NCBI RefSeq assembly: GCF_002222595.2 | Contig: NZ_CP022413.2 | Span: forward strand, 760,001-824,000 | Length of the DNA: 64,000 bases | Direction of reading: 5' to 3' | From: Blautia hansenii DSM 20583 | GTDB taxonomy: Bacteria > Bacillota > Clostridia > Lachnospirales > Lachnospiraceae | Shown here: positions 37,021 to 45,911 of the stretch, one piece after another | Layout of the letters: each line of letters opens with the position of its first letter | Numbering within the stretch: the stretch's first letter is position 1 | Position numbers and translations under genes: made by a program | The notes under the pieces: model-generated | The model's database searches: none | Told to the model about the DNA's origin: nothing | What the model saw: only the letters and a program-made list of their open reading frames with translations

Positions 37021-37248
37021 ATGAGGTGGTTTAGCCTTGCCAGCTTAAAGGCGCTGGTATCAGAGATAACAGCCAGAGAAAACAGCAATATGCAGGCTGT
37101 AAATGATACGTTTTCAGAAGTCTACGACAATATGGAAACGCTGGACGGGCGCATAGATGCTTTAGAGCATAAAACCGACGCTGCATATCTGGGTAACTGT
37201 TATTGCGGTAGCGTCTATTTGGGCTATGTGTCCGAAACGGACACCTAA
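37021..37248 (+). CDS. Small hypothetical structural-region protein
   Basis: 75 aa. Helical first half ('EITARENSNMQAVNDTFSEV'), C-terminal 'AAYLGNCYCGSVYLGYVSET'. The YxGxxYxG pattern resembles the C-terminus of the baseplate protein at 44761. It contains the second 17-bp palindrome. Function unknown. Confidence 0.55.
   Translation: MRWFSLASLKALVSEITARENSNMQAVNDTFSEVYDNMETLDGRIDALEHKTDAAYLGNCYCGSVYLGYVSETDT
37228..37244. promoter_or_regulatory. 17-bp palindrome, candidate parS (copy 2)
   Basis: GTGTCCGAAACGGACAC, identical to 27261-27277, again at the very end of a gene and again read as VSETDT. About 10 kb from parB. Confidence 0.45.
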
Positions 37249-37262
37249 AGGAGTGGTAAAAA

Positions 37263-37586
37263 ATGGACTGGATAGACGAGATAACGCTAATAAGCGAGGT
37301 AAGCGGAGAAAACAGGGTAAATAAAAACGGCTTTTCAGTAAAGCCGGAAGAAAGCGCCCGCACTGTATTCTGTAATAAAAAATCAGTAGGGTACAGTGAA
37401 TATTTTAAAAGCCAGCAGACAGGAAAGCTGGTAGAGGCAAAGTACGAGGTACATAAGGCAGATTATGGCGGCGAGGACGTAGTAGAAGTAAACGGGCGGC
37501 GCTATTTTGTGCTTAAGACCTACGACACAGGGACAGACACCATAGAGCTTACGCTTACAGATTTACGCCACAGAAACGAGGTGTAA
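37263..37586 (+). CDS. Head closure / head-tail adaptor
   Basis: 107 aa. Beta-rich 'DWIDEITLISEVSGENRVNK' and 'VNGRRYFVLKTYDTGTDTIE' match short head-tail joining proteins of HK97-like siphophages. Order connector - adaptor - gp10-like - terminator supports it. Confidence 0.72.
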   Translation: MDWIDEITLISEVSGENRVNKNGFSVKPEESARTVFCNKKSVGYSEYFKSQQTGKLVEAKYEVHKADYGGEDVVEVNGRRYFVLKTYDTGTDTIELTLTDLRHRNEV

Positions 37587-37588
37587 GC

Positions 37589-38020
37589 ATGGGAGAATTT
37601 AATACAGTTGGGCTGGAAGATATTATAGACGCTTTCGGCAGGAGAGAAACCGCCACGGTTGAGGCAGTACCGAAAATGCTTAAGGCTGGCGCAGATGTGC
37701 TGATAGAGGCACAGAAAGCAGAGGCACAGGCAATGGGACTGAACGAAACGGGCGGTTTTATCAATTCCATAAAAGCCACGGACGTAAAGGGCGACGATAC
37801 GGAGAAATACGTAGAGATATACCCGCAGGGACGGGCAGGGCATGGAAACGACAGGAAAGGAGATAAAAGCAAGGTGCGCTATGCAACAATCGGCTTTGTG
37901 GCAGAGTACGGCACAAGTAGCCACGCTGCACGCCCTTATATGACAGTGGCAAACGAAAAGGCGCACGAAAAGGTAGTAGAGGCACAGCGCAGTATATGGG
38001 AGAGTGAAACAGGCGAATGA
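37589..38020 (+). CDS. HK97 gp10-like neck/tail protein
   Basis: 143 aa. 'AVPKMLKAGADVLIEAQKAE', 'ETGGFINSIKAT' and 'FVAEYGTSSHAARPYMTVAN' are typical of gp10-like tail-completion proteins. Starts 2 bp after the adaptor stop. Confidence 0.82.
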   Translation: MGEFNTVGLEDIIDAFGRRETATVEAVPKMLKAGADVLIEAQKAEAQAMGLNETGGFINSIKATDVKGDDTEKYVEIYPQGRAGHGNDRKGDKSKVRYATIGFVAEYGTSSHAARPYMTVANEKAHEKVVEAQRSIWESETGE

Positions 38021-38343
38021 GTATACAGGAGATTTTAGAAAGCGCAGGGTTGCCAGCCCAGAGAGGCGTTTACACTGGACGGGATAAGCCAGACGCATAT
38101 TATACGTTTCTGCGGCTGCTGGGTACGCCTGCGGTAAATGCAGACGACGAAGAGAAAGAGCGCAGGGAAATGTATAGAGTTACGCTTTTCCATAAGGGCG
38201 ATTTTGAGGCGCAGCTTGATAAGACAAAAGAGGTATTGAAAGCAGCAGGCGTTTATATCAACAGCATAGACGCAGAAAGCTACGAAACAGAAACGGGGTA
38301 CTGGTTAGTACCTATCACAGTCGAGATTTTGAAAGAGGAGTGA
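38017..38343 (+). CDS. Tail terminator-like protein
   Basis: 108 aa. 'AYYTFLRLLGTPAVNADDEE' and 'YRVTLFHKGDFEAQLDKTKE' fit the short alpha/beta tail-terminator group (gpU/gp11-like) that caps the tail tube. Overlaps gp10-like gene by 4 bp. Confidence 0.72.
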   Translation: MSIQEILESAGLPAQRGVYTGRDKPDAYYTFLRLLGTPAVNADDEEKERREMYRVTLFHKGDFEAQLDKTKEVLKAAGVYINSIDAESYETETGYWLVPITVEILKEE

Positions 38344-38350
38344 TTAAACA

Positions 38351-38914
38351 ATGACACTGGGACTGAAAGATTTATATTACGCCGTATGCACAGAGGCAGA
38401 CGGAGCAGAGAGCTACGGGACACCTAAGAAAATGGCAGAGGCAATGAGCGCCGATTTGTCCGTAAAGACAGCAGACGGCAGTTTGTATGCAGACGATACA
38501 TTAAGCGAGAGCGTTACGGAGTTTGCAAGCGGAACACTTAAGCTGGGAATTAAAGATCTTACGCCGGAAGTGCTGGCAGAGCTGCTGGGGCAGGCAGTAG
38601 ATAAGAATAGCGTAGTATGGGCGGGAAAAGAGGACGAGCCGCCGTACGTTGCTGTAGGGTTCAGAGCTAAGAAAACGGGCGGTAAATACCGTTACGTATG
38701 GCTGCTTAAAGCAAAATTTAAAGTGCCGTCTGAAAAGTACGAAACAAAGGGCGAGAGCATCAAGTTTAACACGCCGGATATTGAGGCATCTTTTACAACG
38801 AGAAAGAAAGATAATTTGTGGAAAGCTGATTTTGTGGGAACAGAGGAAAGCGCAGCGGCTAAGACGTGGTTTACAGCAGTGCCGGAAAAGGCAGCAGCAA
38901 TGGAAAGTGTATAA
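38351..38914 (+). CDS. Major tail tube protein (phi13-type)
   Basis: 187 aa. 'GLKDLYYAVCTEADGAESYG' start and 'GFRAKKTGGKYRYVWLLKAK' are hallmarks of the phi13-family major tail protein, which polymerises around the tape measure. Confidence 0.9.
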   Translation: MTLGLKDLYYAVCTEADGAESYGTPKKMAEAMSADLSVKTADGSLYADDTLSESVTEFASGTLKLGIKDLTPEVLAELLGQAVDKNSVVWAGKEDEPPYVAVGFRAKKTGGKYRYVWLLKAKFKVPSEKYETKGESIKFNTPDIEASFTTRKKDNLWKADFVGTEESAAAKTWFTAVPEKAAAMESV

Positions 38915-38963
38915 AACAGGAAAGGAGAGAGGCGTAGCATGGGCTGCGCCTTAATTTTATATC

Positions 38964-39368
38964 ATGGGAGCATTAAAGAGCGGGGCTTTTCCCGTAGAGC
39001 TGAACGGCAAAGAATATGGTTTACTTTTTTCACTGAACGCATTAGACGAAGTACAGGAAAAGTTTGGGAGCTACGACAAATTAAGTGAGGTATTCAATAA
39101 AGATAACCCAAACCTTTTTAAAGATACAAGGTGGTTACTTACGCTGCTTATTAACGAGGCACTTTTAGCAGAGGACGAAAACGCACAGCTACTGGAAGAG
39201 AAGAGGGTAGGCAGACTGATACACGCAGGAAATTTGCAGGAAGTACAGAACGCTATTTTTAAATCGTTCTACAGAGGAACAGCGGGAGACAACAGAGACG
39301 CAGAGAACGAAAACGACGGAGAAGAAACAACAGAAGAGGGAAACAGGGAAGCCGTGCAGGAAAATTAG
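38964..39368 (+). CDS. Tail assembly chaperone (gpG-like, zero-frame product)
   Basis: 134 aa. 'GAFPVELNGKEYGLLFSLNA' and 'WLLTLLINEALLAEDENAQL' fit Firmicutes tail-chaperone proteins placed between tube and tape measure. It carries a slippery heptamer near its end and so also yields a longer -1 frameshift product (see 39338-39571). Confidence 0.85.
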   Translation: MGALKSGAFPVELNGKEYGLLFSLNALDEVQEKFGSYDKLSEVFNKDNPNLFKDTRWLLTLLINEALLAEDENAQLLEEKRVGRLIHAGNLQEVQNAIFKSFYRGTAGDNRDAENENDGEETTEEGNREAVQEN

Positions 39369-39380
39369 ATACTGCACGGC
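39338..39380 (+). promoter_or_regulatory. Programmed -1 ribosomal frameshift signal
   Basis: Slippery heptamer G GGA AAC (39338-39344) in the zero frame, a 6-nt spacer, then a perfect 8-bp stem GCCGTGCA (39351-39358) / TGCACGGC (39373-39380) that spans the zero-frame stop. Same arrangement as the lambda G/GT signal. Confidence 0.85.
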
Positions 39381-39571
39381 TTTTGTATATTGCAGTAGTG
39401 CTTTTGAGATACAGGGAACGTGAGGCGTGGAGAAAAACACCATACCAGATAACGACACTGTTTAAATATCACAAGGAATATAACCCGCACATTTTCCGAC
39501 AGGAACAGGCGGGAACACCAGCAGCTACAGAAAACATGGACGATATAGACATAGCGTTAGGAGGCTTTTAA
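39344..39571 (+). CDS. Tail assembly chaperone, frameshift extension (gpGT-like)
   Basis: Read only as a -1 continuation of the gene at 38964; the frame is open from upstream of the slip site. About 75 residues including 'YIAVVLLRYREREAWRKTPY' and 'DDIDIALGGF' at the end. The fusion would bind tape measure and tube subunits. Without the shift there is no good start; TTG 39383 lacks an SD. Confidence 0.78.
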   Translation, partial: QGSRAGKLDTARLLYIAVVLLRYREREAWRKTPYQITTLFKYHKEYNPHIFRQEQAGTPAATENMDDIDIALGGF

Positions 39572-39573
39572 TT

Positions 39574-42500
39574 ATGGCAGATAAGACGCAGAACGTCAAA
39601 ACAAGGTTAAGTTTTGACGGAGAGGCAGAGTATAAAGCAGCCTGCAAGGAAATTAACAGCACCCTTAAAGTACTTAATTCTGAAATGAAACTTGTAACGG
39701 CTGAATATAAGGACAATGCAAGCAGCGTAGATGCGCTGAAAGCAAAGCAGACGGTACTACAGAAAACATACGACGAGCAGGCAAAAAAGGTAAAAGAAAC
39801 CGAGGCGGCTTTAGAAAAATGTCGAAAGGCAACAGGAGACAATAGCGAAGAAAGTAAAAAACTTGAAACCCAGTTAAATTACCAGAAAGCAGCGCTTGTA
39901 AAGACAGAGCAGGAATTAGGCAAAACGACTGACGAAATGGAAAAAGCAGAAAAAGCCGCTGACGAAATGGGAAAGGAAATAAAAGACAGCGGGGAACAGG
40001 CAGACGACGCAAAGGGAAAATTTTCTGGATTTACAAGCGTGCTAAGCGGAATGGGTACAGCGCTTAAAGCAGCAGCAGCGGCGACGGCGGCAGCAGTTGC
40101 GGGAGCGGCAACAGCCATAGGAGCGCTTACCACAAAAGCGATAGAGGGATACGCAGCACAGGAACAGCTTGTAGGCGGTGTAGAAACTCTTTTCAAAACG
40201 TCGTCTGATACGGTTGTTGGTTATGCAAACGACGCATATAAAACAGCCGGAATGTCTGCAAATGAGTACATGGAAACAGTTACCAGCTTTTCAGCGTCAC
40301 TGCTTGCCAGTATGAATAATGATACGGCAGCGGCGGCAGAAAAGGCAAACGTGGCAATTACGGATATGTCAGACAATGCAAATAAAATGGGTACTGATAT
40401 ATCGCTTATACAGAACGCCTATAACGGTTTTGCAAAGCAGAATTATACCATGCTGGATAACTTAAAACTGGGATATGGCGGTACAAAAGAGGAAATGCAG
40501 CGACTGCTTGATGATGCAAGCAAGCTATCCGGCATTAAGTATGATATTTCATCATATTCAGACGTTGTAGACGCTATTCACGTCGTACAGACGGAAATGG
40601 GCATAACAGGGACAACGGCAAAAGAGGCAAGTACAACAATAGAGGGTTCGGTTAGTTCTATGAGTTCAGCGTGGGACAACTGGGTAGCTGGAATGGCAGA
40701 CAGCGAGGCGAATTTCTCACAGCTTACAAGCAATCTGGTAGACAGTATTGTAACAGTGGTAGGGAATATAGCACCGAGGGTAATAGAAACAGTGCCGAGG
40801 CTGGTAAGCGGACTGGGAGAAATCGTAGAGCAGCTTGCAACGTATATACCACAGGTTATACAGGAGTTATTACCGCCTTTAATGAGCGGCGTACAGGACT
40901 TGCTTAATACGCTGGTTGGAATGCTGCCGGAAATGATAAGCATAATCGGGCAGATTATACCGACAATCATAGATACGCTGCTTACTATATTACCGCAGCT
41001 TTTAGAGGCAGGCGTACAGATTATTACGGAATTGGCGCAAGGTATCGCACAAGCGTTACCTACATTGCTGCCAACAATCGTAACGGTGGTTACGAACATT
41101 GTAACCATGCTGATAGAAAATATACCGTTGCTGATTACAGCAGCATTACAGCTGCTTACGGGGCTGGCACAGGGGCTGGTAGCAGCGCTGCCCGTTCTGA
41201 TTGAGGCACTGCCGGAAATCATAACGGCTATCATAAATGCACTGGTTGAGGGCATACCGCTTATTATCGAAAGTGCGGGCGATATTATAGTTGCATTGAT
41301 CGACGGAATCATAGATGCAATACCGCTTTTAATCGCAGCCATACCGCAGATTATAGCAGCCATTGTAACAGGGCTGATTACGGGGCTACCTAAGATTTTG
41401 ACGGCGGCAGGCAAGCTGGTAACGACAATCATAAATAAAATAAAAGAGCTACCTACTCTGATACCGCAGGCAATCGCTGCGGGCGTTGAGAAAATAGCAG
41501 AGTGGGGCACAAATATGCAGGAAAAAGGCGGCACAGTTATAACAGATTTTGTAACGAAAGTTATAGATATCGTTAAGGAACTGCCGCAGAAAATCTGGAA
41601 CAGTATAGTAAGCGCAGTAACCAGAGTGGCTACGTGGGGCGCAAATATGCAGACCAAAGCCAAAGAAGTAATGAACACAATGCTTACGAACATTGTAACG
41701 ATTGTGAAAGAAACGCCTACTAAAATCTGGAACAGCATAGTAGGGGCAGTAACCAGAGTGGCTACGTGGGGCAACAATATGCTTACGAAAGCCAAAGAGG
41801 TAATGAATGCCATGGTAACAGGCGTTATTACGATCGTTAAGGAACTGCCGCAGAAAATCTGGAACAGCATAGTAGGGGCAGTAACCAGAGTGGCTACGTG
41901 GGGCAACAATATGCTTACGAAAGCCAAAGAGGTAATGAATGCCATGGTAACAGGCGTTATTACGATCGTTAAGGAACTGCCGCAGAAAATCTGGAACAGC
42001 ATAGTAGGGGCAGTAACCAGAGTGGCTACGTGGGGCAACAATATGCTTACGAAAGCCAAAGAGGTAATGAATGCCATGGTAACGGGCATTGTTACGATTG
42101 TTAAGGAAATACCGCAAAAGATTTATAACAGCATTTCTGGTGCAATTACCAAAGTGGCTACATGGGGTACAGAAGTAAAGAACAAAGCCGTAGAGGGCAT
42201 GAAAAATGTAATTACTGGAATAACAGACGTATTTAAGAATATTGGCAGTACGTTTGCTGGGTTCGGTAAAAACATGGTAGAGGGCATCTGGAACGGCATA
42301 AACGGAGCTACGCAGTGGATAAAGGACAAAATAAGCGGCTGGGTAGGCAATGTTACCGACTTCCTTAAGGATTTATTTGGAATTGCCAGCCCGTCTAAGC
42401 TGATGCGTGACGAAATCGGCGTATATCTGGCGCAGGGTATCGGCGTTGGCTTTTCTAATGAAATCGGCGGCGTTAAGAAAATGATTGAGGACAGCGTACC

Positions 42501-42705
42501 GCAGGAGTTTGACGTAGACGCAAAGGTAAATGTAGGCAATGAATTTAAGTATGATAACGACGACAAAAAGCCAAAGCCGAGAGGTGGCGGCAGTGCAGCA
42601 GGCGGCGTAGTTGTCAATCAGTATATTTATGCGAATACCACGGACTATGCAAAACAGCAGAAAGAGGCAGCCCGACAGTTCAGAATGATAGCAAGGACGG
42701 TGTAA
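39574..42705 (+). CDS. Tape measure protein
   Basis: 1043 aa. N-terminal coiled coil (about 30-150), a hydrophobic Ala/Thr segment (about 160-190), then a TMP core with 'SASLLASMNNDTAAAAEKAN', and a long hydrophobic helical region (400-640). Five 44-residue repeats follow (about 657-877). It sets tail length and may help deliver DNA. The C-terminus has 'GIASPSKLMRDEIGVYLAQG', common to Firmicutes TMPs. Confidence 0.93.
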   Translation: MADKTQNVKTRLSFDGEAEYKAACKEINSTLKVLNSEMKLVTAEYKDNASSVDALKAKQTVLQKTYDEQAKKVKETEAALEKCRKATGDNSEESKKLETQLNYQKAALVKTEQELGKTTDEMEKAEKAADEMGKEIKDSGEQADDAKGKFSGFTSVLSGMGTALKAAAAATAAAVAGAATAIGALTTKAIEGYAAQEQLVGGVETLFKTSSDTVVGYANDAYKTAGMSANEYMETVTSFSASLLASMNNDTAAAAEKANVAITDMSDNANKMGTDISLIQNAYNGFAKQNYTMLDNLKLGYGGTKEEMQRLLDDASKLSGIKYDISSYSDVVDAIHVVQTEMGITGTTAKEASTTIEGSVSSMSSAWDNWVAGMADSEANFSQLTSNLVDSIVTVVGNIAPRVIETVPRLVSGLGEIVEQLATYIPQVIQELLPPLMSGVQDLLNTLVGMLPEMISIIGQIIPTIIDTLLTILPQLLEAGVQIITELAQGIAQALPTLLPTIVTVVTNIVTMLIENIPLLITAALQLLTGLAQGLVAALPVLIEALPEIITAIINALVEGIPLIIESAGDIIVALIDGIIDAIPLLIAAIPQIIAAIVTGLITGLPKILTAAGKLVTTIINKIKELPTLIPQAIAAGVEKIAEWGTNMQEKGGTVITDFVTKVIDIVKELPQKIWNSIVSAVTRVATWGANMQTKAKEVMNTMLTNIVTIVKETPTKIWNSIVGAVTRVATWGNNMLTKAKEVMNAMVTGVITIVKELPQKIWNSIVGAVTRVATWGNNMLTKAKEVMNAMVTGVITIVKELPQKIWNSIVGAVTRVATWGNNMLTKAKEVMNAMVTGIVTIVKEIPQKIYNSISGAITKVATWGTEVKNKAVEGMKNVITGITDVFKNIGSTFAGFGKNMVEGIWNGINGATQWIKDKISGWVGNVTDFLKDLFGIASPSKLMRDEIGVYLAQGIGVGFSNEIGGVKKMIEDSVPQEFDVDAKVNVGNEFKYDNDDKKPKPRGGGSAAGGVVVNQYIYANTTDYAKQQKEAARQFRMIARTV
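41545..42205 (+). repeat. Five 132-bp tandem repeats in the tape measure gene
   Basis: The anchor 'accagagtggctacgtgg' or its variant recurs every 132 bp (from 41617, 41749, 41881, 42013, 42145), 44 aa per unit. The middle units are essentially identical; the outer ones have drifted. In-frame, so each unit would lengthen the tail. Confidence 0.93.
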
Positions 42706-42708
42706 CAC

Positions 42709-43596
42709 ATGGAAAATGAAAAACTGACTTACATAAATTCAAGGGGCGAGCGGTTAGAGCTGGGAGTAGACAGCGTATATCATTGCAATATAAGTAAAGA
42801 CGTAGAGGGCATTTCCGGCGTTACGAGCGTCATTTACAGCACAAACAGCATGGGACAGCACGGCGACACCTACGTAGGGCAGCGTATCGAGGCGAGGGAC
42901 ATAGACGTAGTGGGACATATCAACACACGGGACAAGGCGCAGGCATTGGAACTGCGCCGCCGTATGCTTAAGATATTTAACCCAGAGCTTAGCGCTACGC
43001 TGGTGTATGAGTACGGCGGCTTTAAGCGTGTGATTGATTGCAGGGCGTATGGAGAGCCTAAGATACTAAAGAAAGAGGTACTTTATGAGTTTGATTTACA
43101 AATAGAGTGCCTTAACCCGTTCTGGCGGGAAGAGGAAGAAACAAAAGAGGATATAGCAAGCTGGGTGGCTGCGTGGCATTTCCCTTGCGTTATCGAAAAG
43201 GACAGCACAAAGAGCATGATATACGGATACCGAGCGGAAAGCGTAATAGTGGACTGCTACAACGAGGGCGACGTATCAACAGGAATGAGGATAAGGTTTA
43301 CAGCACTGGGGACAGTTTCAAACCCGATACTGCTTAATGTGGATACCGAGGAATTTATACAGATTAACGCCACTATGAAAACGGGCGACGTGATAGAGAT
43401 TAACACGAAGTACGGCAGCAAGGGCGCTAAGCTGATAAGGGACGGCGTAGAAACCGACTATTTCCGCTACATTGATGTAGACAGTACATTTATGCAGCTT
43501 GCCATAGGCGACAATATGTTTAGGTATGATGCAGCCAGCGGCGTAAATTCTCTGGAAGTATCCATATTCTATAGCAAGGAATTTTTAGGAGTGTGA
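42709..43596 (+). CDS. Distal tail (Dit-like) protein
   Basis: 295 aa. 'LTYINSRGERLELG' start and 'DKAQALELRRRMLKIFNPE', 'LQIECLNPFWREEEE' fit the phage tail (Sipho_tail/Dit) family that joins tube to baseplate. Directly after TMP. Confidence 0.85.
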   Translation: MENEKLTYINSRGERLELGVDSVYHCNISKDVEGISGVTSVIYSTNSMGQHGDTYVGQRIEARDIDVVGHINTRDKAQALELRRRMLKIFNPELSATLVYEYGGFKRVIDCRAYGEPKILKKEVLYEFDLQIECLNPFWREEEETKEDIASWVAAWHFPCVIEKDSTKSMIYGYRAESVIVDCYNEGDVSTGMRIRFTALGTVSNPILLNVDTEEFIQINATMKTGDVIEINTKYGSKGAKLIRDGVETDYFRYIDVDSTFMQLAIGDNMFRYDAASGVNSLEVSIFYSKEFLGV

Positions 43597-43600
43597 CGGT

Positions 43601-44755
43601 ATGGAACTTAGAGTATTCGACAAGACAGCACAGCCGCTGGGAGCTATAGACGAGCTGGCAAGCCTGCTATGGCATACAAAGTATTTTGACGTAGGAACTT
43701 TTAGCCTGCTTGCGCCGATTACGGACAATAACAGCCGTTTGCTGGTAGAGGGTAACTTAATAACCAAGCACGACGGAAAAAAGGAAGTAAAGACCGCTGA
43801 CGGCGGCGTATGGCGCAGGGCAGCGCAGATAACCTACGTACACATTACCAAAGACGAGAACGGCTTAGAGCAGTTAGAGGCACAAGGCTATATGCTTAGC
43901 TGGTGGCTTAATAAGCGCTGCATTTATCCGCAGATTGTGGCGACAGGTACAAACCAGTATCTTATAAACCTTATGGTAAAGAACAACTGCGGCAGCGCAG
44001 CAGGAACAAAGCGGCGTTTTCCATTGCTTACATTTCTGGCGCAGGAAACCATAGACGGCGTGGCGGTTGAATATGCAAACGAGGCATACGCACAACTGGG
44101 GCAGGAAGTAAAGGCAAGGGCGCAGGCTGGAAAGCTGGGCTATGACATTCTGCTTAACGAAAGAGAGAGACTGTTTGGCTTTTATCTGTATAAGGGCAAT
44201 GACCTTACAGCCACAAATACCGAGGGTAACACACCCTGCATATTTTCAAGAGATTTTGATAATGTCAACGAGCAGGAATATACAGCCAGTATAGAGAACT
44301 GCGGCAACTTTATTTATGTGCAGGGAGCAGCTGACGACGACGGCAGCCAGCCAGTAACCACAGTGGACGGCGAGGGCGCAACGGGGCTGGATTTGGTAGA
44401 GGTATTCTGCGACGCTACGGACATTGCCAGAAAGTACCAGCAAGGGGAAACAGAGGTAACAATACCGCTGAATACCTATATTGCAATGCTGAAAACGAGA
44501 GGCAGCGCAGAGCTGGAAAACTACGGCAAGAACATAAATTTTGTAAGTACCATAAATACAAATTCAAACTTGAAATTTAAGGCTGATTTTGATTTAGGCG
44601 ACCGTATTACTTGCAAAGAAACCAAGTGGGGCATACAGATAGATGCACGTATTACAGAAGTAACAGAAACATACCAGAAAGGCGAGGAAACCATAGAGGC
44701 GACTTTTGGCGACAGCCTGCCGACGCTGGTAGACCAGATTAGGAAAGTGAGGTAG
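43601..44755 (+). CDS. ReqiPepy6 Gp37-like tail-associated protein
   Basis: 384 aa. 'MELRVFDKTAQPLGAIDELA' opening with a 'TKYFDVGTFSL' motif and 'DRITCKETKWGIQIDARITE' near the end are typical of the Siphovirus Gp37-like family, which forms the tail-tip hub (Tal-like). Follows Dit by 4 bp. Confidence 0.82.
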   Translation: MELRVFDKTAQPLGAIDELASLLWHTKYFDVGTFSLLAPITDNNSRLLVEGNLITKHDGKKEVKTADGGVWRRAAQITYVHITKDENGLEQLEAQGYMLSWWLNKRCIYPQIVATGTNQYLINLMVKNNCGSAAGTKRRFPLLTFLAQETIDGVAVEYANEAYAQLGQEVKARAQAGKLGYDILLNERERLFGFYLYKGNDLTATNTEGNTPCIFSRDFDNVNEQEYTASIENCGNFIYVQGAADDDGSQPVTTVDGEGATGLDLVEVFCDATDIARKYQQGETEVTIPLNTYIAMLKTRGSAELENYGKNINFVSTINTNSNLKFKADFDLGDRITCKETKWGIQIDARITEVTETYQKGEETIEATFGDSLPTLVDQIRKVR

Positions 44756-44760
44756 CAGAA

Positions 44761-45897
44761 ATGGCAAACAGCTTACCGTTTAATGCCGTGGCAGTAGACG
44801 GAGAGTACGACAGGGTATATAAAGCCGAGGATTGGGCGTGGTACTTTGCTACTTTCATTGCAAACGGCATTTTTCCAAAGCCGAGCGACGGGCTACAGGT
44901 GGTAGCTTACAGCGGCATGGAAATAAGAGTAAATGCAGGCTATGCCTTTATAAACGGCTACGCCTTTAGAAATCCTGCAACGCTTAGCGTAACACTGGAT
45001 ACGGCAGAGGGAGCGCTTAACAGGGTGGACAGGGTAGTAGTTCGCTGGGATTTGCCGCAAAGAGATATGTATATTGCGGTGCTGAAAGGCACACCGTCTG
45101 CAAAGCCGACAGCAACGGCAGTAACCCGCACTACGGAAATATGGGAGCTTGCACTTGCAGATATTTACGTAGGCAAGGGCGTAACAAGGATACAGACGCA
45201 GAATATCACAGACCAGCGGTTTAATAGCGCAGTCTGTGGCATTGTGACGGGAACGGTGGAAGAGATAGACGCAAGCGTGCTTACAAAGCAGTTTACGGAC
45301 TTTTTCAACACCTACAGCGCAGCCGTGCTGGACGAGTTCAGCGCATATAAGCAGAGTATGGAAAAGTACCTTACAGAGATTGCGGGCGTATATGACAGCT
45401 ACGTAAGCAAGACAGAGGGTTTATTTGCGCAGTATGAGAGCCAGTTTAACGAAAGATACAGCAGTTTTGAAAGTACACTTGATAACTGGGACAATGAGCT
45501 TTTAAGCGCCTATACAGACTTTATGGCAAAAATTAAGCTATTCCAGTCGGACGCTGAAAACGAATTTAACACATGGTTTGAGAGCATCAAGGACAAGCTG
45601 GGCGGGGACATAGCAGGCAGCCTGCAACTGCAAATTGAAGAGCTGGCAGCAGCCATGCAGGAAGTGAAAGAGCAGGCAGAGGCAGGCACGAAAGAAACCA
45701 AAGAGGCAATAGCAGCGCTGGACGAGCGGCTTAAGAGGGTAGAAAGCGGCTGGGGCATTGACTATAAGCATGACGCTGTACTGGGATTGTGCTACATGGG
45801 TGCAGCATATATGAGCCAGCATTACGAAAGAACAGAAGAAACGGCAGTATTAGGGGCTACCTACGTGGGTAATTCCTATCTTGCAAATACATTTTAG
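44761..45897 (+). CDS. Baseplate/fibre protein
   Basis: 378 aa. The N-terminal 170 residues ('NSLPFNAVAVDGEYDRVYKA', 'MEIRVNAGYAFINGYAFRNP') are a baseplate-attachment domain seen in many Firmicutes siphophages; a long helical coiled coil (190-340) follows, then 'AVLGLCYMGAAYMSQHYERT', 'GATYVGNSYLANTF'. Probably carries the receptor-binding unit out from the tail tip. Confidence 0.75.
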   Translation: MANSLPFNAVAVDGEYDRVYKAEDWAWYFATFIANGIFPKPSDGLQVVAYSGMEIRVNAGYAFINGYAFRNPATLSVTLDTAEGALNRVDRVVVRWDLPQRDMYIAVLKGTPSAKPTATAVTRTTEIWELALADIYVGKGVTRIQTQNITDQRFNSAVCGIVTGTVEEIDASVLTKQFTDFFNTYSAAVLDEFSAYKQSMEKYLTEIAGVYDSYVSKTEGLFAQYESQFNERYSSFESTLDNWDNELLSAYTDFMAKIKLFQSDAENEFNTWFESIKDKLGGDIAGSLQLQIEELAAAMQEVKEQAEAGTKETKEAIAALDERLKRVESGWGIDYKHDAVLGLCYMGAAYMSQHYERTEETAVLGATYVGNSYLANTF

Positions 45898-45911
45898 AAA
45901 GGCGGCAGACT

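Noticed and set aside
40578..42089. 503-codon frame on the minus strand
   Set aside because: Antisense of the tape measure gene, kept open by its repeats; no start signal and the phage is all rightward.
41545..42205. Regular repeats considered as a CRISPR array
   Set aside because: Units are 132 bp, in frame, coding, and adjacent without distinct spacers; the 39-bp array at 35369 likewise.
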